Shown: one piece after another, positions 1 to 8,150 of the stretch
Layout of the letters: every line of letters begins with the position of its first letter
Position numbering within the stretch: the stretch's first letter is position 1
Origin: UBA3263 sp964528425
Lineage (GTDB): Bacteria > Bacteroidota > Bacteroidia > Bacteroidales > Muribaculaceae
Length of the DNA stretch: 64,000 nucleotides
Direction of reading: 5' to 3'
Assembly (NCBI GenBank): GCA_964528425.1
Contig: CAZGTD010000006.1
Span: 1-64,000 of the forward strand
Notes under the pieces: generated by a model
Databases searched by the model: none
What the model saw: only the letters and a program-made list of their open reading frames with translations
Told to the model about the DNA's origin: nothing
Program-made: the position numbers and the translations under genes

Positions 1-24
1 TCTGCGTTTTACCGCTTTGTTAAG

Positions 25-97
25 TGACCCCGGAGGGGCTCGAACCCTCGACCCACTGATTAAGAGTCAGTTGCTCTACCAACTGAGCTACGGAGTC
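25..97 (-). tRNA. tRNA-Lys (anticodon CTT)
   Basis: On the minus strand a complete 73-nt cloverleaf can be read. The acceptor stem GACTCCG (97-91) pairs with CGGGGTC (32-26), and the discriminator is A at 25. The D-arm contains AGCTCAGTTGGTAGAGC, the anticodon arm is ACTGA-CTCTTAA-TCAGT with CTT at the anticodon position, and the T-arm contains GGTTCGAGCC. CCA is not encoded. The 3' end points to the left window edge, so the gene on its right does not sit at the usual integration side of the tRNA. Confidence 0.97.
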
Positions 98-186
98 AAA
101 TGTGGGCATCCGTTTGGATTTGCGGTGCAAAGTTAGGGAGTTTTTTCCGACGGTGCAAGTTTTTTGAGGAAAAAATTTCAAAAAAA

Positions 187-217
187 TTTGTTTATTGGTT
201 AATTTTGGGTAATTTTG
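187..217 (+). promoter_or_regulatory. Bacteroidetes-type promoter, near-leaderless
   Basis: A -33 TTTG at 187-190 and a -7 TAATTTTG at 210-217 are separated by 19 bp, which fits the Bacteroidetes sigma consensus TTTG-N19-21-TAnnTTTG. The ATG of the following gene begins at 225, so the transcript would carry only a few untranslated bases. Confidence 0.75.
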
Positions 218-224
218 CAACGCC

Positions 225-1772
225 ATGAAAATAGTTTTGCCCCCGAAGATTGGCGGCGGTCGCGTGGAGTTGCCTGCGACGTCGCGTCAGGTTTTGGTAA
301 TTGGCGCCAATGGTGCTGGAAAGTCGCGGTTTACGCGTCGTTTGGCCGAGCTGTCGTCGGTTCCGGTGTTTAGTCTGTCGCCGTTGCGAGCGCTCTATGG
401 TGCATATTCGGCCGATGCGGCCGCGGAGTCGATTGATGGACTCTATGCCCGCGCGATTGCTCAGTCGCCGTTGGGCCAGTCTGTTGTGCCCGCAACCGAA
501 GGGGAGCGCCTTATGGGGCTGATGCTGGCTGAGGAGATGGCAGCGTTGCTGGCATTTAAGGTTGAAGGGCGGTCGGGTGAGTTGCCGCTTACTAAGATTG
601 ACCGTGTTCTGGAGCTCTGGCGCGAGATTTTCCCGGAGAATGAGGTTTTGCGTGCCAATGGGTCGCTGATTTTTACGAGTGCCGACGGCGATAGCCGCAG
701 CCAGCTGAAGCTGTCGGCGGGCGAGCGCCTGGTACTGTATTATTTCGGTGCGGTAATGTATGCGCCGCAAGGGGCGATGGTTCTGATTGAAAGTCCGGAG
801 CTGTTTTTGCATCCGTCAACGTTGCGGCGTGTGTGGGACCGGATGGAGTCGCTGCGTCCTGACTGCACCTTTGTTTATACGACCCACGATTTGGACTTTG
901 CGGCTACGCGTTCGGCGGCGACCACGATATGGGTGCGCGGCTGCGACGGCAGCGCCCGGGAGTTTGACTATACATTGCTGCCCGAGGATTCGCCGCTTCG
1001 CGAGGATATGTATCTGGCTATTCTCGGGGCCAGGCGCCCGGTGTTGTTTATCGAAGGCGATAATACGCATTCGATTGATTCAAAGCTTTATCCGTTGATT
1101 TTTCCAGACCATACGGTCAAGGCTCTCGGCTCGTGCGACCGGGTTATTGAGTCGACCCGCGTTTTCAATTCGCTGGAAACTTTTCATAAGCTCGATTCGC
1201 TGGGCATCGTTGACCGCGACCGCCGCTCGGAGCAGGAGATAGCCTATTTGCGACGCAAAAAAATTATGGTTCCCGAGGTTGCGGAAATTGAGAATCTGCT
1301 GATGGTCGAGGGTGTTGTCCGCGTGGTTGCGGAGGTGCACCGCCGCGACCCGGAGCGGGCATTTAATAAGGTGAAGGATGCCGTTATGGCCATGTTTACC
1401 GCTGAATTGCGCCAGCAGGCTCTGCAGCATACGCGCCATCGGGTTAAGCATACGATGGAGCATCGTATCGACGGGCGGTTCACGTCGATTACCAAGCTTG
1501 AGGAACACATGGCCGATCTGGTTGATGAAATCAATCCGCGTGCGATTTACGAACAGCTCTGTCAGGAGTTCCGCCGCTACGTTAAGAACGGCGACTATGG
1601 ATCGATTCTCAGGGTATATAACCAAAAGTCGATGGTTGGTCAAAGCAACGTCGGGCCGCTGACCGGTACCGGCGACAAGCGGGGCTATCTGGCTGCAGTG
1701 TTGGCAATACTCAAAAGCTCCACTGAGGCGGCCGGGCGGCTGCGCTCGGTTTTGCGGGCGCAGATTCGCTAA
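225..1772 (+). CDS. Fused ABC-type ATPase / TOPRIM-like (DUF4435-type) protein
   Basis: The 515-residue soluble protein has two parts. The N-terminal ABC/AAA ATPase shows Walker A GANGAGKS (27-34), a signature LSAGE (162-166), a Walker B MVLIESPE (185-192) and an H-loop TTHD (219-222). The second part, from about residue 270, has FIEGDN (275-280) and VDRDR (329-333), the acidic arrangement of a TOPRIM-like DUF4435 domain. The same pairing occurs in PARIS anti-phage systems (AriA ATPase plus AriB DUF4435), where single-gene fusions are known, and in OLD-like nucleases. Defence function is therefore a reasonable inference, not shown here. The gene stands alone, has its own promoter and overlaps the convergent cysE by 4 bp. 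Its base composition matches its neighbours, so recent transfer is not evident. The main alternative is a housekeeping ATPase of unknown role conserved in Bacteroidales. Confidence 0.75.
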   Translation: MKIVLPPKIGGGRVELPATSRQVLVIGANGAGKSRFTRRLAELSSVPVFSLSPLRALYGAYSADAAAESIDGLYARAIAQSPLGQSVVPATEGERLMGLMLAEEMAALLAFKVEGRSGELPLTKIDRVLELWREIFPENEVLRANGSLIFTSADGDSRSQLKLSAGERLVLYYFGAVMYAPQGAMVLIESPELFLHPSTLRRVWDRMESLRPDCTFVYTTHDLDFAATRSAATTIWVRGCDGSAREFDYTLLPEDSPLREDMYLAILGARRPVLFIEGDNTHSIDSKLYPLIFPDHTVKALGSCDRVIESTRVFNSLETFHKLDSLGIVDRDRRSEQEIAYLRRKKIMVPEVAEIENLLMVEGVVRVVAEVHRRDPERAFNKVKDAVMAMFTAELRQQALQHTRHRVKHTMEHRIDGRFTSITKLEEHMADLVDEINPRAIYEQLCQEFRRYVKNGDYGSILRVYNQKSMVGQSNVGPLTGTGDKRGYLAAVLAILKSSTEAAGRLRSVLRAQIR

Positions 1773-2584
1773 TCGCGGCGCTGAATGATTTTTGCTCCCG
1801 GGGGAACGTCGGTTGTTACCCAGACGTTGCCGCCGATAATAGCGTCGCGGCCAATCGTTATCCGGCCAAGCACCGAAGCATTGGAGTAAATCGTAACGCC
1901 ATCTTCGATTATGGGGTGGCGCGGAAGCGCCAGCGGGTGGCCGGTTTCGTCGAACTCAAAGTTCTTGGAGCCGAGGGTAACGCCCTGATATAGCGTTACA
2001 TGGTTGCCTATAATGCAGGTCTGACCGATAACAACACCGGTGCCGTGGTCAATAGCGAAGTATTCGCCGATAGTTGCTCCGGGATGAATGTCGATGCCGG
2101 TGGCGCTATGGGCCAGTTCGGTGATTATGCGCGGAATTACGGGAACGCCCATTTCCAGGAGCGCATGCGCCGCGCGGTAGTGGACCATCGCGTGCACAAC
2201 AGGATATGAAAAAATCACTTCACCGCAGTTGTCAACCGCGGGGTCGTGGGCATAGATGGCATCGACGTCGGTTAGCAGAATGCGGCGCAGTTCCGGAAGT
2301 ATTTCTATGAATCCAAGGGCCTTGGCTGCGGCGCTTTCGGCATCCGACACCCGCGAAATCTGCTCAACCAGCAGCGCGTAGAGCTTATCGACGTTCACCC
2401 CGATTGAAAAGTGGCGCATGGAATCATCGGAAACCGGGTCATCAAAAAATTCAGGGAATATCAGCGCCTTGATCAGGGCCATACCCTCGGTGAGGCGAGC
2501 CGGCGACGGGCGTCGCCGGCTCGAACCTACTCCTCGCGACAGTTCTTCGACCGCGTGGTGGAGAATAATTTCTTTGCCCTTCAT
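1769..2584 (-). CDS. cysE: Serine O-acetyltransferase (CysE/EpsC type)
   Basis: The enzyme transfers acetyl from acetyl-CoA to L-serine, giving O-acetylserine for cysteine synthesis in the cytoplasm. The 271-residue product has an alpha-helical N-terminal half followed by left-handed beta-helix hexapeptide repeats from about residue 160. These include SATGIDIHPGATIG, AIDHGTGVVIG and NHVTLYQGVTLG, which are typical of serine acetyltransferases and carry the catalytic Asp-His pair (DHG). The gene starts 7 bp after the sialidase stop and may be read from the sialidase promoter. It converges on the ATPase/TOPRIM gene with a 4-bp overlap. Oddly, its N-terminal coding region contains a perfect 12-bp inverted repeat (2496-2523), encoding an Arg/Ser/Pro-rich patch. 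Confidence 0.93.
   Translation of the reverse strand: MKGKEIILHHAVEELSRGVGSSRRRPSPARLTEGMALIKALIFPEFFDDPVSDDSMRHFSIGVNVDKLYALLVEQISRVSDAESAAAKALGFIEILPELRRILLTDVDAIYAHDPAVDNCGEVIFSYPVVHAMVHYRAAHALLEMGVPVIPRIITELAHSATGIDIHPGATIGEYFAIDHGTGVVIGQTCIIGNHVTLYQGVTLGSKNFEFDETGHPLALPRHPIIEDGVTIYSNASVLGRITIGRDAIIGGNVWVTTDVPPGAKIIQRRD
2496..2523. repeat. Perfect 12-bp palindrome inside cysE
   Basis: CGAGCCGGCGAC (2496-2507), a GGGC loop (2508-2511) and GTCGCCGGCTCG (2512-2523) form a 12-bp stem with no mismatch. It lies within codons for a Ser-Arg-Arg-Arg-Pro-Ser-Pro-Ala-Arg stretch of cysE. Its GC-rich GGCTCG/GGCGAC composition resembles the intergenic palindromes at 23937 and 29774. Confidence 0.7.
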
Positions 2585-2591
2585 TTTTCGG

Positions 2592-5105
2592 TTAGAGCAG
2601 AACCTTTGAGACTGATTTGCCCGACGAACGCAGGAAAATGCCTTTGGCCGGGGAGGCTACCGGGCGGCCCTGCAGGTCGAAGTAGCGAATGGGGGCAGCG
2701 CAGTCGTCGGCCTGAATCTGGCGGATTCCATCCATCGGGGTGTTGGTCAGAACGCCGTAATATGCACGGTTGAAACGTTCATAGGCTTCGGCCGAGGGCT
2801 CGGCATTGAAGTCGTCGGCAGCGGCGCCGAGGGTGGATAGAAGTTCGTCGCGTTCGGGATAGGCGGCGCGGGCTGCTGCCAGTCGGCCTTCGACCATCTG
2901 GCGGGTGAGCTCAATGGCGGTGGCAAAGTCAGCGTCGGGGGCATAAGTGTAGTCGCCGCCGGTAATGTCCTCGGCCGTCAGGTTGCGGTAGATTTCGCAA
3001 TAGTCGCGCCCGTAGGTGGTTTCTTCATATATGAGGCCAATAGTGCCGTCGGGCATGATGGTCATGGAGGAGTAGGCTGAGCCGAGGGCCGAAACCTGCA
3101 GGTAGCCGTCCCATCCGTCGGCAATGTTCTGGGGAGTTCCAAAGTCGTCGTAACCTTGGCTGAGCACCTTATAGTTAATGCCGACGTTGATGCGCGAGCT
3201 GGGGTGGCAGGGAGTTGACTGCAGCAGCAGGTAGGCTCCGGCGCCGGTTTTGGTGTTCTTTACCGGAATAATCAGCGGGTCGCCGTTGCAGCTTGCGCCG
3301 CCGGTTACCATGCGGCCAAACACCTGGTCGTCCCAGAAGCCTTCGCCGTTTTTAACGTCGGTGAAGGTGAAGATGTTGAAGGCGCGGGTGCCGCCGTTTG
3401 CGCGTCCGCTGAGCATTACGGAGCCGTCGGGCAGTTCCTCGCATTTGGGCTCCATGCCGCCCGTTGCCTGCGCCGGATTCATCGGGTCGCCGAGGATATT
3501 CCAGGTCTGGCCGAAGTCATCGGTATAGAACACCCAGCATTGGGTGTCGTTGACCGTGCGCGAGGCTCCGCCGGCAATAACGTAAACGCGATAGTGGGTG
3601 CCGACTTTAACGTATTTGCTCTGAACCATTCGGCCGGCCGTGAAGAAGAAGCCGTCGACCTTGCCGAACGCACACTTATTGTCGAGCTGCGTGAGTATGC
3701 TTTCGGTAATGTCTTTCCAGGGGGTCCAGGTTTCGCCGCCATCGGAGCTGTGCCAAATAGCGATTCCCTGGGGGATTGCCCGCGTGGCCTGGCCGATGGG
3801 CACTCGGCCGCATGTGCCAAGCATGAGCAGCTCGCCGGTTTCGCGGTCGGCAACGAGCACCGGGTCGCCGAAGCCGCAGTCGCGGTTTTCATTGCTGGTT
3901 GCCGGAGTGCCCTGGCCGTCGCCGTCGGCAACATGATTGCCGTTGGCATCCACCGGGTCGAAGGGAGCGGTCCAGTTCAGGCCGCCATCGTCGGAGTAGG
4001 CAACGTGGAGATCTACCTCGCCGAAGCCTATGTCGGCGCCGCAGGGGCGGAAGTCGTTAACCGCAACTACGCGTCCGGCCTTGCTGCCGGCGGGAACGTA
4101 GGCCACTACCGGAATGCGGTAAACGGTGGAGTAGGGCGGATAGCCGGTGTAGGTGAATACGCTGACACCGCGGCCCGTAGGCGACGTTTCGGCAATATGT
4201 ATCTTGAAGTCCGTGGCCAGAATGCCGCCGTTGGGGCCCTTGAGGGTAAAGGTTGCTAATTGGCCGTAGGCAAGGCCGTCAACAACGAGGGTCTGCGGGG
4301 TGGCCGAGGCCGTGAGTTCCTTCGAGCCGGAGGTAACGGTAACCGGTTTTGACGGATCGTTGGCAACGAAGGTAAGTTCAAAGCCGACAATGCGGTGGCT
4401 GCCGCGGGGTGAGATATAGTAGTTCGACTCGTGGGCGCTTCCCTCACGCAGGTCAAGGTTGACGCCGTCGGAGCCGGCCGTCATGTTGGCAACGCTTGCG
4501 CCGGCTGAGGTTGTTGAGGCCAGGATTGCTTCGGGCGCCTCCCAATAGCAGTAGAAGGTGCCTTTAGGGGTGGTCAGTTTGCCCGTGGTGAGGTTAACGG
4601 GCAGTTCGGTATAGGCTTCGGGTTCAACCGGCGTAAGGGTTACGCGGAAGTCGGTCGTTGTTATCCCCTGGTTGTTGCCCGTAAGGGTAACGGAGGGAAT
4701 GTCGAACTCGGCCGGTTTAACGGTGAGGGTCTGCACCTCAGAGGTAGAAACCATTGTTTTGCCCAGTGAGGTTACGGTTACTGGATCCTGTTGGGAATTA
4801 CCCACGAAGCTGAGCGAAATCTCCTTGACGCGCCAGCCGGCTTCGGGGGTGAAGATATAAGTCGATGATTTGTTTGAACCCTCGCGCATGTCAAGATTGA
4901 TGCCGTCGGCGGCTGCCTGCATGTCGAGTCGGGAGGCGGTCATCTTCAGAGAAGGATCGGTTTCGTTACTGGTCCAGACCTGGGCCCACCCCGAAGTGCG
5001 GTCGAGGGTTCCGGTCTGCATCGAAATCTGACGAACAACGTCGTCGGCAAGTGCGGTCGTGGCCGCGCATAACGTAAGCGCTACGCAAAGGTTCCTGTAA
5101 GTCAT
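2592..5105 (-). CDS. Secreted sialidase (GH33-type, BNR repeats) with C-terminal sorting tail
   Basis: The predicted exo-sialidase releases sialic acid from glycoconjugates. From the chosen ATG (5105) the 837-residue protein starts with a signal peptide (MTYRNLCVALTLC... to ALA). Two tandem repeat modules follow, each with a VTVTS...TLxV core. The catalytic propeller begins with the sialidase YRIP motif near residue 330. Asp-boxes SDDGGLNW, SSDGGETW and TDDFGQTW lie near residues 370, 450 and 525. The end (FDLQGRPVASPAKGIF) is the sorting-tail pattern shared with other proteins here, suggesting type IX export. An upstream TTG at 5132 is excluded because it lies in the -7 promoter element. The gene is probably cotranscribed with cysE, 7 bp downstream. 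Linkage specificity cannot be read from the sequence. Confidence 0.9.
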   Translation of the reverse strand: MTYRNLCVALTLCAATTALADDVVRQISMQTGTLDRTSGWAQVWTSNETDPSLKMTASRLDMQAAADGINLDMREGSNKSSTYIFTPEAGWRVKEISLSFVGNSQQDPVTVTSLGKTMVSTSEVQTLTVKPAEFDIPSVTLTGNNQGITTTDFRVTLTPVEPEAYTELPVNLTTGKLTTPKGTFYCYWEAPEAILASTTSAGASVANMTAGSDGVNLDLREGSAHESNYYISPRGSHRIVGFELTFVANDPSKPVTVTSGSKELTASATPQTLVVDGLAYGQLATFTLKGPNGGILATDFKIHIAETSPTGRGVSVFTYTGYPPYSTVYRIPVVAYVPAGSKAGRVVAVNDFRPCGADIGFGEVDLHVAYSDDGGLNWTAPFDPVDANGNHVADGDGQGTPATSNENRDCGFGDPVLVADRETGELLMLGTCGRVPIGQATRAIPQGIAIWHSSDGGETWTPWKDITESILTQLDNKCAFGKVDGFFFTAGRMVQSKYVKVGTHYRVYVIAGGASRTVNDTQCWVFYTDDFGQTWNILGDPMNPAQATGGMEPKCEELPDGSVMLSGRANGGTRAFNIFTFTDVKNGEGFWDDQVFGRMVTGGASCNGDPLIIPVKNTKTGAGAYLLLQSTPCHPSSRINVGINYKVLSQGYDDFGTPQNIADGWDGYLQVSALGSAYSSMTIMPDGTIGLIYEETTYGRDYCEIYRNLTAEDITGGDYTYAPDADFATAIELTRQMVEGRLAAARAAYPERDELLSTLGAAADDFNAEPSAEAYERFNRAYYGVLTNTPMDGIRQIQADDCAAPIRYFDLQGRPVASPAKGIFLRSSGKSVSKVLL

Positions 5106-5129
5106 AAATGATTGGCTAATATTTGCCAC

Positions 5130-5137
5130 CAAAGTTA
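5130..5137 (-). promoter_or_regulatory. -7 promoter element of the sialidase gene
   Basis: TAACTTTG is read on the minus strand at 5137-5130. A weak -33 match (CTTG, 5161-5158) lies 20 bp upstream. The element decides the start: translation must begin downstream, at the ATG at 5105. Confidence 0.65.
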
Positions 5138-5250
5138 ATAAATAATCCGGTAATCAGCAAGAAAAGCGTAATTTTTATTGATTATTCTACGTCAAAAGCT
5201 TTTGCCGTGACTATTGCAGGGAGTAAATCGGCGGCGAGATAAATGCTAAA

Positions 5251-5282
5251 TTTGGTAGTTAAGTAAATTTTGCGTAACTTTG
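5251..5282 (+). promoter_or_regulatory. Promoter of the GH3-family gene
   Basis: TTTG (5251-5254), a 20-bp spacer and TAACTTTG (5275-5282) match the Bacteroidetes consensus. Transcription would start at about 5286-5288, directly at the GTG start codon. Confidence 0.8.
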
Positions 5283-5287
5283 CGCCC

Positions 5288-6799
5288 GTGTTGAACTTAA
5301 CTCCACTATGCCGACCGTTTTTTGAGGCTCGTGCAAAACGCATGGCCCATAACGCCGACGACCTCGAAGCAACCCAGCGCCGGGTTTTGCGCGAGCTGAC
5401 GCACGATGCGCGCTCGACTGATATCGGGCGCTGCTACGGCTTTGCAACCATTTCCGACGCCGAGCATTTTGCGCGTCGGGTGCCGGTGCGCCCCTACGAG
5501 GATATCCGCGGCGACGTTATGAGGATGATTGGCGGGGAGGCAAACGTTCTGTGGCCCGGCCGCTGCCGGCGCTTCGCGCAGTCGTCGGGCACTTCCGACG
5601 GTCGCTCGAAGTTCATTCCGGTAACCGAGGCGTCGCTCAGCCGCAATCATTTCCGGGGCACGGCATGCTGCGTTGCCGAGTATTTGAAGCTCCACCCCGA
5701 AAGCCGGCTCCTTGGCGGCCGCTCGTTTATTCTCGGCGGCTCGTTTGCCACCGACCTCGACGGACTGGCCCGCGGAGTTAAGGTCGGCGACCTTTCGGCC
5801 CAGCTTATTGAAAAAATGCCCGGCGGCTCGGCTTTGCTGAGAGTTCCGTCCTCAAAGAAGGTTGCCCTGATGGAGAACTGGCATGAAAAGATTCCCGCTC
5901 TGGTCGAGGCTTCGCGCCGGGCCGACGTGCGGTCAATCTCCGGAGTGCCCTCCTGGTTCCTGACAGTGCTTCGCGAAATCCTGAAGGCTACCGGCGCCGA
6001 GTCGATCCACGATGTCTGGCCCAACCTGGAAGTGTTTTTCCACGGCGGCATTGCCTTTGGACCCTACCGCGAGCAATATGAAGCGATTACCGACAAGTCG
6101 AAGATGCACTATCTGGAAACATACAATGCCTCGGAAGGATTTTTTGCGGTTCAGGACCGCTTGACCCCCGGCGCAATGTTGCTGATTCCCGATTGCGGCG
6201 TTTATTATGAGTTCGACCCGCTCGACGGTCGCGAGCCCGTTAAGGCATGGGAGGTTGAGCAAGGTAAGGTCTACGGCCTTATCATTACCGCCAGCAACGG
6301 CCTATGGCGCTACCCCATCGGCGACACGGTTCGCATAGAAACCACCTCGCCGCTGCGCATTTCTATTGCCGGGCGCACAAAGCTATATATAAATGCCTTT
6401 GGCGAGGAGCTTATGGTGTATAATGCCGATGCTGCCCTGTTGGCAACCTGCGCCGAGCTCAATTGCCGGGTTAAGGATTATACGGCAGCACCGGTCTACA
6501 CTACCGGTTCATCCCACGGCCGCCATCAGTGGCTGATAGAATTCAATAAGGCCCCGGAGTCGCTGAGCGCTTTTGCGGAACTGCTCGACCGCAACCTTTG
6601 CAGGCAAAACAGCGATTATGCCGCCAAGCGTTCCGACTCGATATTTCTTGACCCGGTTGAGGTCATTGCCGTTCCCGCAGGAACCTTCGACCGTTGGCTC
6701 GCATCGACCGGCAAGCTTGGAGGGCAACGCAAGGTTCCGCGCCTGTGTCCCGACCGCCGCGTGGCCGACGCAATACTTAAAAATTTAACCCCTGCATGA
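5288..6799 (+). CDS. GH3-family (auxin-responsive promoter-like) adenylating enzyme
   Basis: The 503-residue protein belongs to the GH3 superfamily of acyl-adenylate-forming, acid-amido-synthetase-like enzymes; bacterial substrates are generally unknown. Visible motifs are the ATP-binding SSGTSDGRSKFIPVT near residue 105, YNASEGFFAVQD near residue 280 and YRYPIGDTVR-type WRYPIGDTVRI near residue 340, all typical of the family. The GTG at 5288 (MLNLTPLCRPFF) is preferred. A TTG at 5270 sits before the -7 element and cannot be transcribed from this promoter, and family members usually begin just ahead of this LTPL segment. The mRNA would be essentially leaderless. The gene stands alone, divergent from the sialidase. 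The family assignment is firm; the substrate is not known. Confidence 0.88.
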   Translation: MLNLTPLCRPFFEARAKRMAHNADDLEATQRRVLRELTHDARSTDIGRCYGFATISDAEHFARRVPVRPYEDIRGDVMRMIGGEANVLWPGRCRRFAQSSGTSDGRSKFIPVTEASLSRNHFRGTACCVAEYLKLHPESRLLGGRSFILGGSFATDLDGLARGVKVGDLSAQLIEKMPGGSALLRVPSSKKVALMENWHEKIPALVEASRRADVRSISGVPSWFLTVLREILKATGAESIHDVWPNLEVFFHGGIAFGPYREQYEAITDKSKMHYLETYNASEGFFAVQDRLTPGAMLLIPDCGVYYEFDPLDGREPVKAWEVEQGKVYGLIITASNGLWRYPIGDTVRIETTSPLRISIAGRTKLYINAFGEELMVYNADAALLATCAELNCRVKDYTAAPVYTTGSSHGRHQWLIEFNKAPESLSAFAELLDRNLCRQNSDYAAKRSDSIFLDPVEVIAVPAGTFDRWLASTGKLGGQRKVPRLCPDRRVADAILKNLTPA

Positions 6800-6885
6800 A
6801 CATTTGCAGTCCTAAAATTGTCATTACATTAAATCAAATTTTTTACTAACCAAATTCAACTAAACCAAAATTTTCAACAAAAAGT

Positions 6886-8070
6886 ATGAAGAAAATTGCC
6901 ATCGCAGCTATTGCAGCCGTTGCTTTTGCCGGCGTAGCCAATGCTCAGACTGCCGCTAACACCGGCGCCCTCGCACCCACCAAGGCTTGCGACGAATGGT
7001 CTCTTTCGCTCAAGGGCGGTATTGCTAATCCCCTGAACCCCATGGCCGGTTCCTTTAAGGACAACATCCGCGGCGTTGCCGGTCTGGAAGTCCGCAAGCA
7101 GGTTTCTCCTACCGTAGGCATCGGTATTGAAGGCGACGCTGCTTTCAACACCGCAACCTGGAATCAGGCTGAACCCAAAGCCAAAAATATTGTTGGCCAC
7201 ACCTATGTTGGCGCATTCGGTGCCATCAACCTCAACAACTGGATTGCCGGTTACGCAGGTCAGCCCCGTCCCTTCGAAGTTGAACTCGTTGGCGGTCTCG
7301 GCTGGATCCACGGCTACACCCCCAAATCTGTTGGCGAAGACATCAACGATATGGGCGTACGCACCGGTCTGAACTTCAACATTAACCTCGGCCAGGCCAA
7401 GGCTTGGACTATCAACGTTAGCCCCTCTATTCTCTGGGACGTTACCACCGAACAGTTCACCGCCGTTTCCGGTCGCAGCGCTACCCTGTCGCTGATGGCC
7501 GGCGTTACCTACCACTTCGGTAACTCCAACGGCACCCACAGCTTCGCTTATGCCGCTCCCTGCGACTACACCCCCTACAACGACCAGATCAACGCACTTC
7601 GCGCAATGGTTGCCGCTCAGGAAGCCGGCATCGCCGACCTGACCGCCACCAACGCCGGCCTGACCGCTGCCAACGCTCAGCTCACCAAGGCTCTCGAAGA
7701 TTGCCAGAACCGTCCGGCCACCGTTGTTAAAGAAACCAACAACACCCTCGAAAGCATCCGCTACGTCTTCTACAAGATCGGTTCTTCGAAAATCAGCGCT
7801 GACCAGCTCCCCAACGTAGAAATGATTGCCCAGTACATGAAGCACAACCCCAGCTCGACCGTAGAAATCAACGGTTACGCTTCTAAGGACGGCAACCTCG
7901 AATTCAACGAACGTCTGGCCAAGAACCGTGCTGAAGCCGTTAAGACCATGCTCGTTAACAAATATGGCATCAAGGCTGACCGCATCAACGCCAAGGGCAA
8001 CGGTATCGGCGAAATGTTCAAGGAAGAAAGCTGGAACCGCGTAGCTATCTGCATCCTGAACGAAAAATAA
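6886..8070 (+). CDS. OmpA-family outer-membrane protein
   Basis: The 394-residue protein has a signal peptide (MKKIAIAAIAAVAFAGVANA), an N-terminal beta-barrel region (about 30-220, alternating strands such as KAWTINVSPSILWDV), a short helical linker with repeated TAxNAGLTAANAQL (about 240-270) and a C-terminal OmpA/MotB peptidoglycan-binding domain (about 285-394). The last contains VEINGYASKDGNLEFNERLA and NRAEAVKTML. It would anchor the outer membrane to peptidoglycan. Codon use is strongly biased to a narrow set (GCC/AAC/GGC/CTC), more than in the neighbours, which suggests very high expression. An A-rich tract (ttcaacaaaaagt) precedes the ATG, as usual for Bacteroidetes initiation. A strong terminator follows 22 bp after the stop. 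Confidence 0.93.
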   Translation: MKKIAIAAIAAVAFAGVANAQTAANTGALAPTKACDEWSLSLKGGIANPLNPMAGSFKDNIRGVAGLEVRKQVSPTVGIGIEGDAAFNTATWNQAEPKAKNIVGHTYVGAFGAINLNNWIAGYAGQPRPFEVELVGGLGWIHGYTPKSVGEDINDMGVRTGLNFNINLGQAKAWTINVSPSILWDVTTEQFTAVSGRSATLSLMAGVTYHFGNSNGTHSFAYAAPCDYTPYNDQINALRAMVAAQEAGIADLTATNAGLTAANAQLTKALEDCQNRPATVVKETNNTLESIRYVFYKIGSSKISADQLPNVEMIAQYMKHNPSSTVEINGYASKDGNLEFNERLAKNRAEAVKTMLVNKYGIKADRINAKGNGIGEMFKEESWNRVAICILNEK

Positions 8071-8092
8071 TCTAAACTTAACTTCCTAAATC

Positions 8093-8131
8093 AAAAGTCC
8101 CGAAGACTATCCGGTCTTCGGGACTTTTAGA
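8093..8131 (+). terminator. Intrinsic terminator after the OmpA gene
   Basis: A perfect 15-bp stem (8093-8107 with 8114-8128) and a TATCCG loop end in TTTT. The A-rich left arm also makes it a plausible terminator for the convergent gene ending at 8151. Confidence 0.92.
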
Positions 8132-8150
8132 TTTTTATTGGGTGGGGGAA

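Noticed and set aside
25..225. tRNA-Lys as an integration site for the ATPase/TOPRIM gene
   Set aside because: The tRNA 3' end faces the left edge, away from the gene; no integrase and no repeated tRNA end is seen.
6790..6806. Terminator after the GH3-family gene (CTGCA/TGCAG)
   Set aside because: The stem is only 5 bp and no T run follows.
6874..7845. Long open frame antisense to the OmpA gene, and similar ones opposite GH20 (57317-58675), ilvE (15679-16656) and pheT (46671-47528)
   Set aside because: They arise from GC-rich codon bias of the real gene. The sense strands have full-length family matches, promoters and terminators; the antisense frames have Gly/Val-rich nonsense composition.
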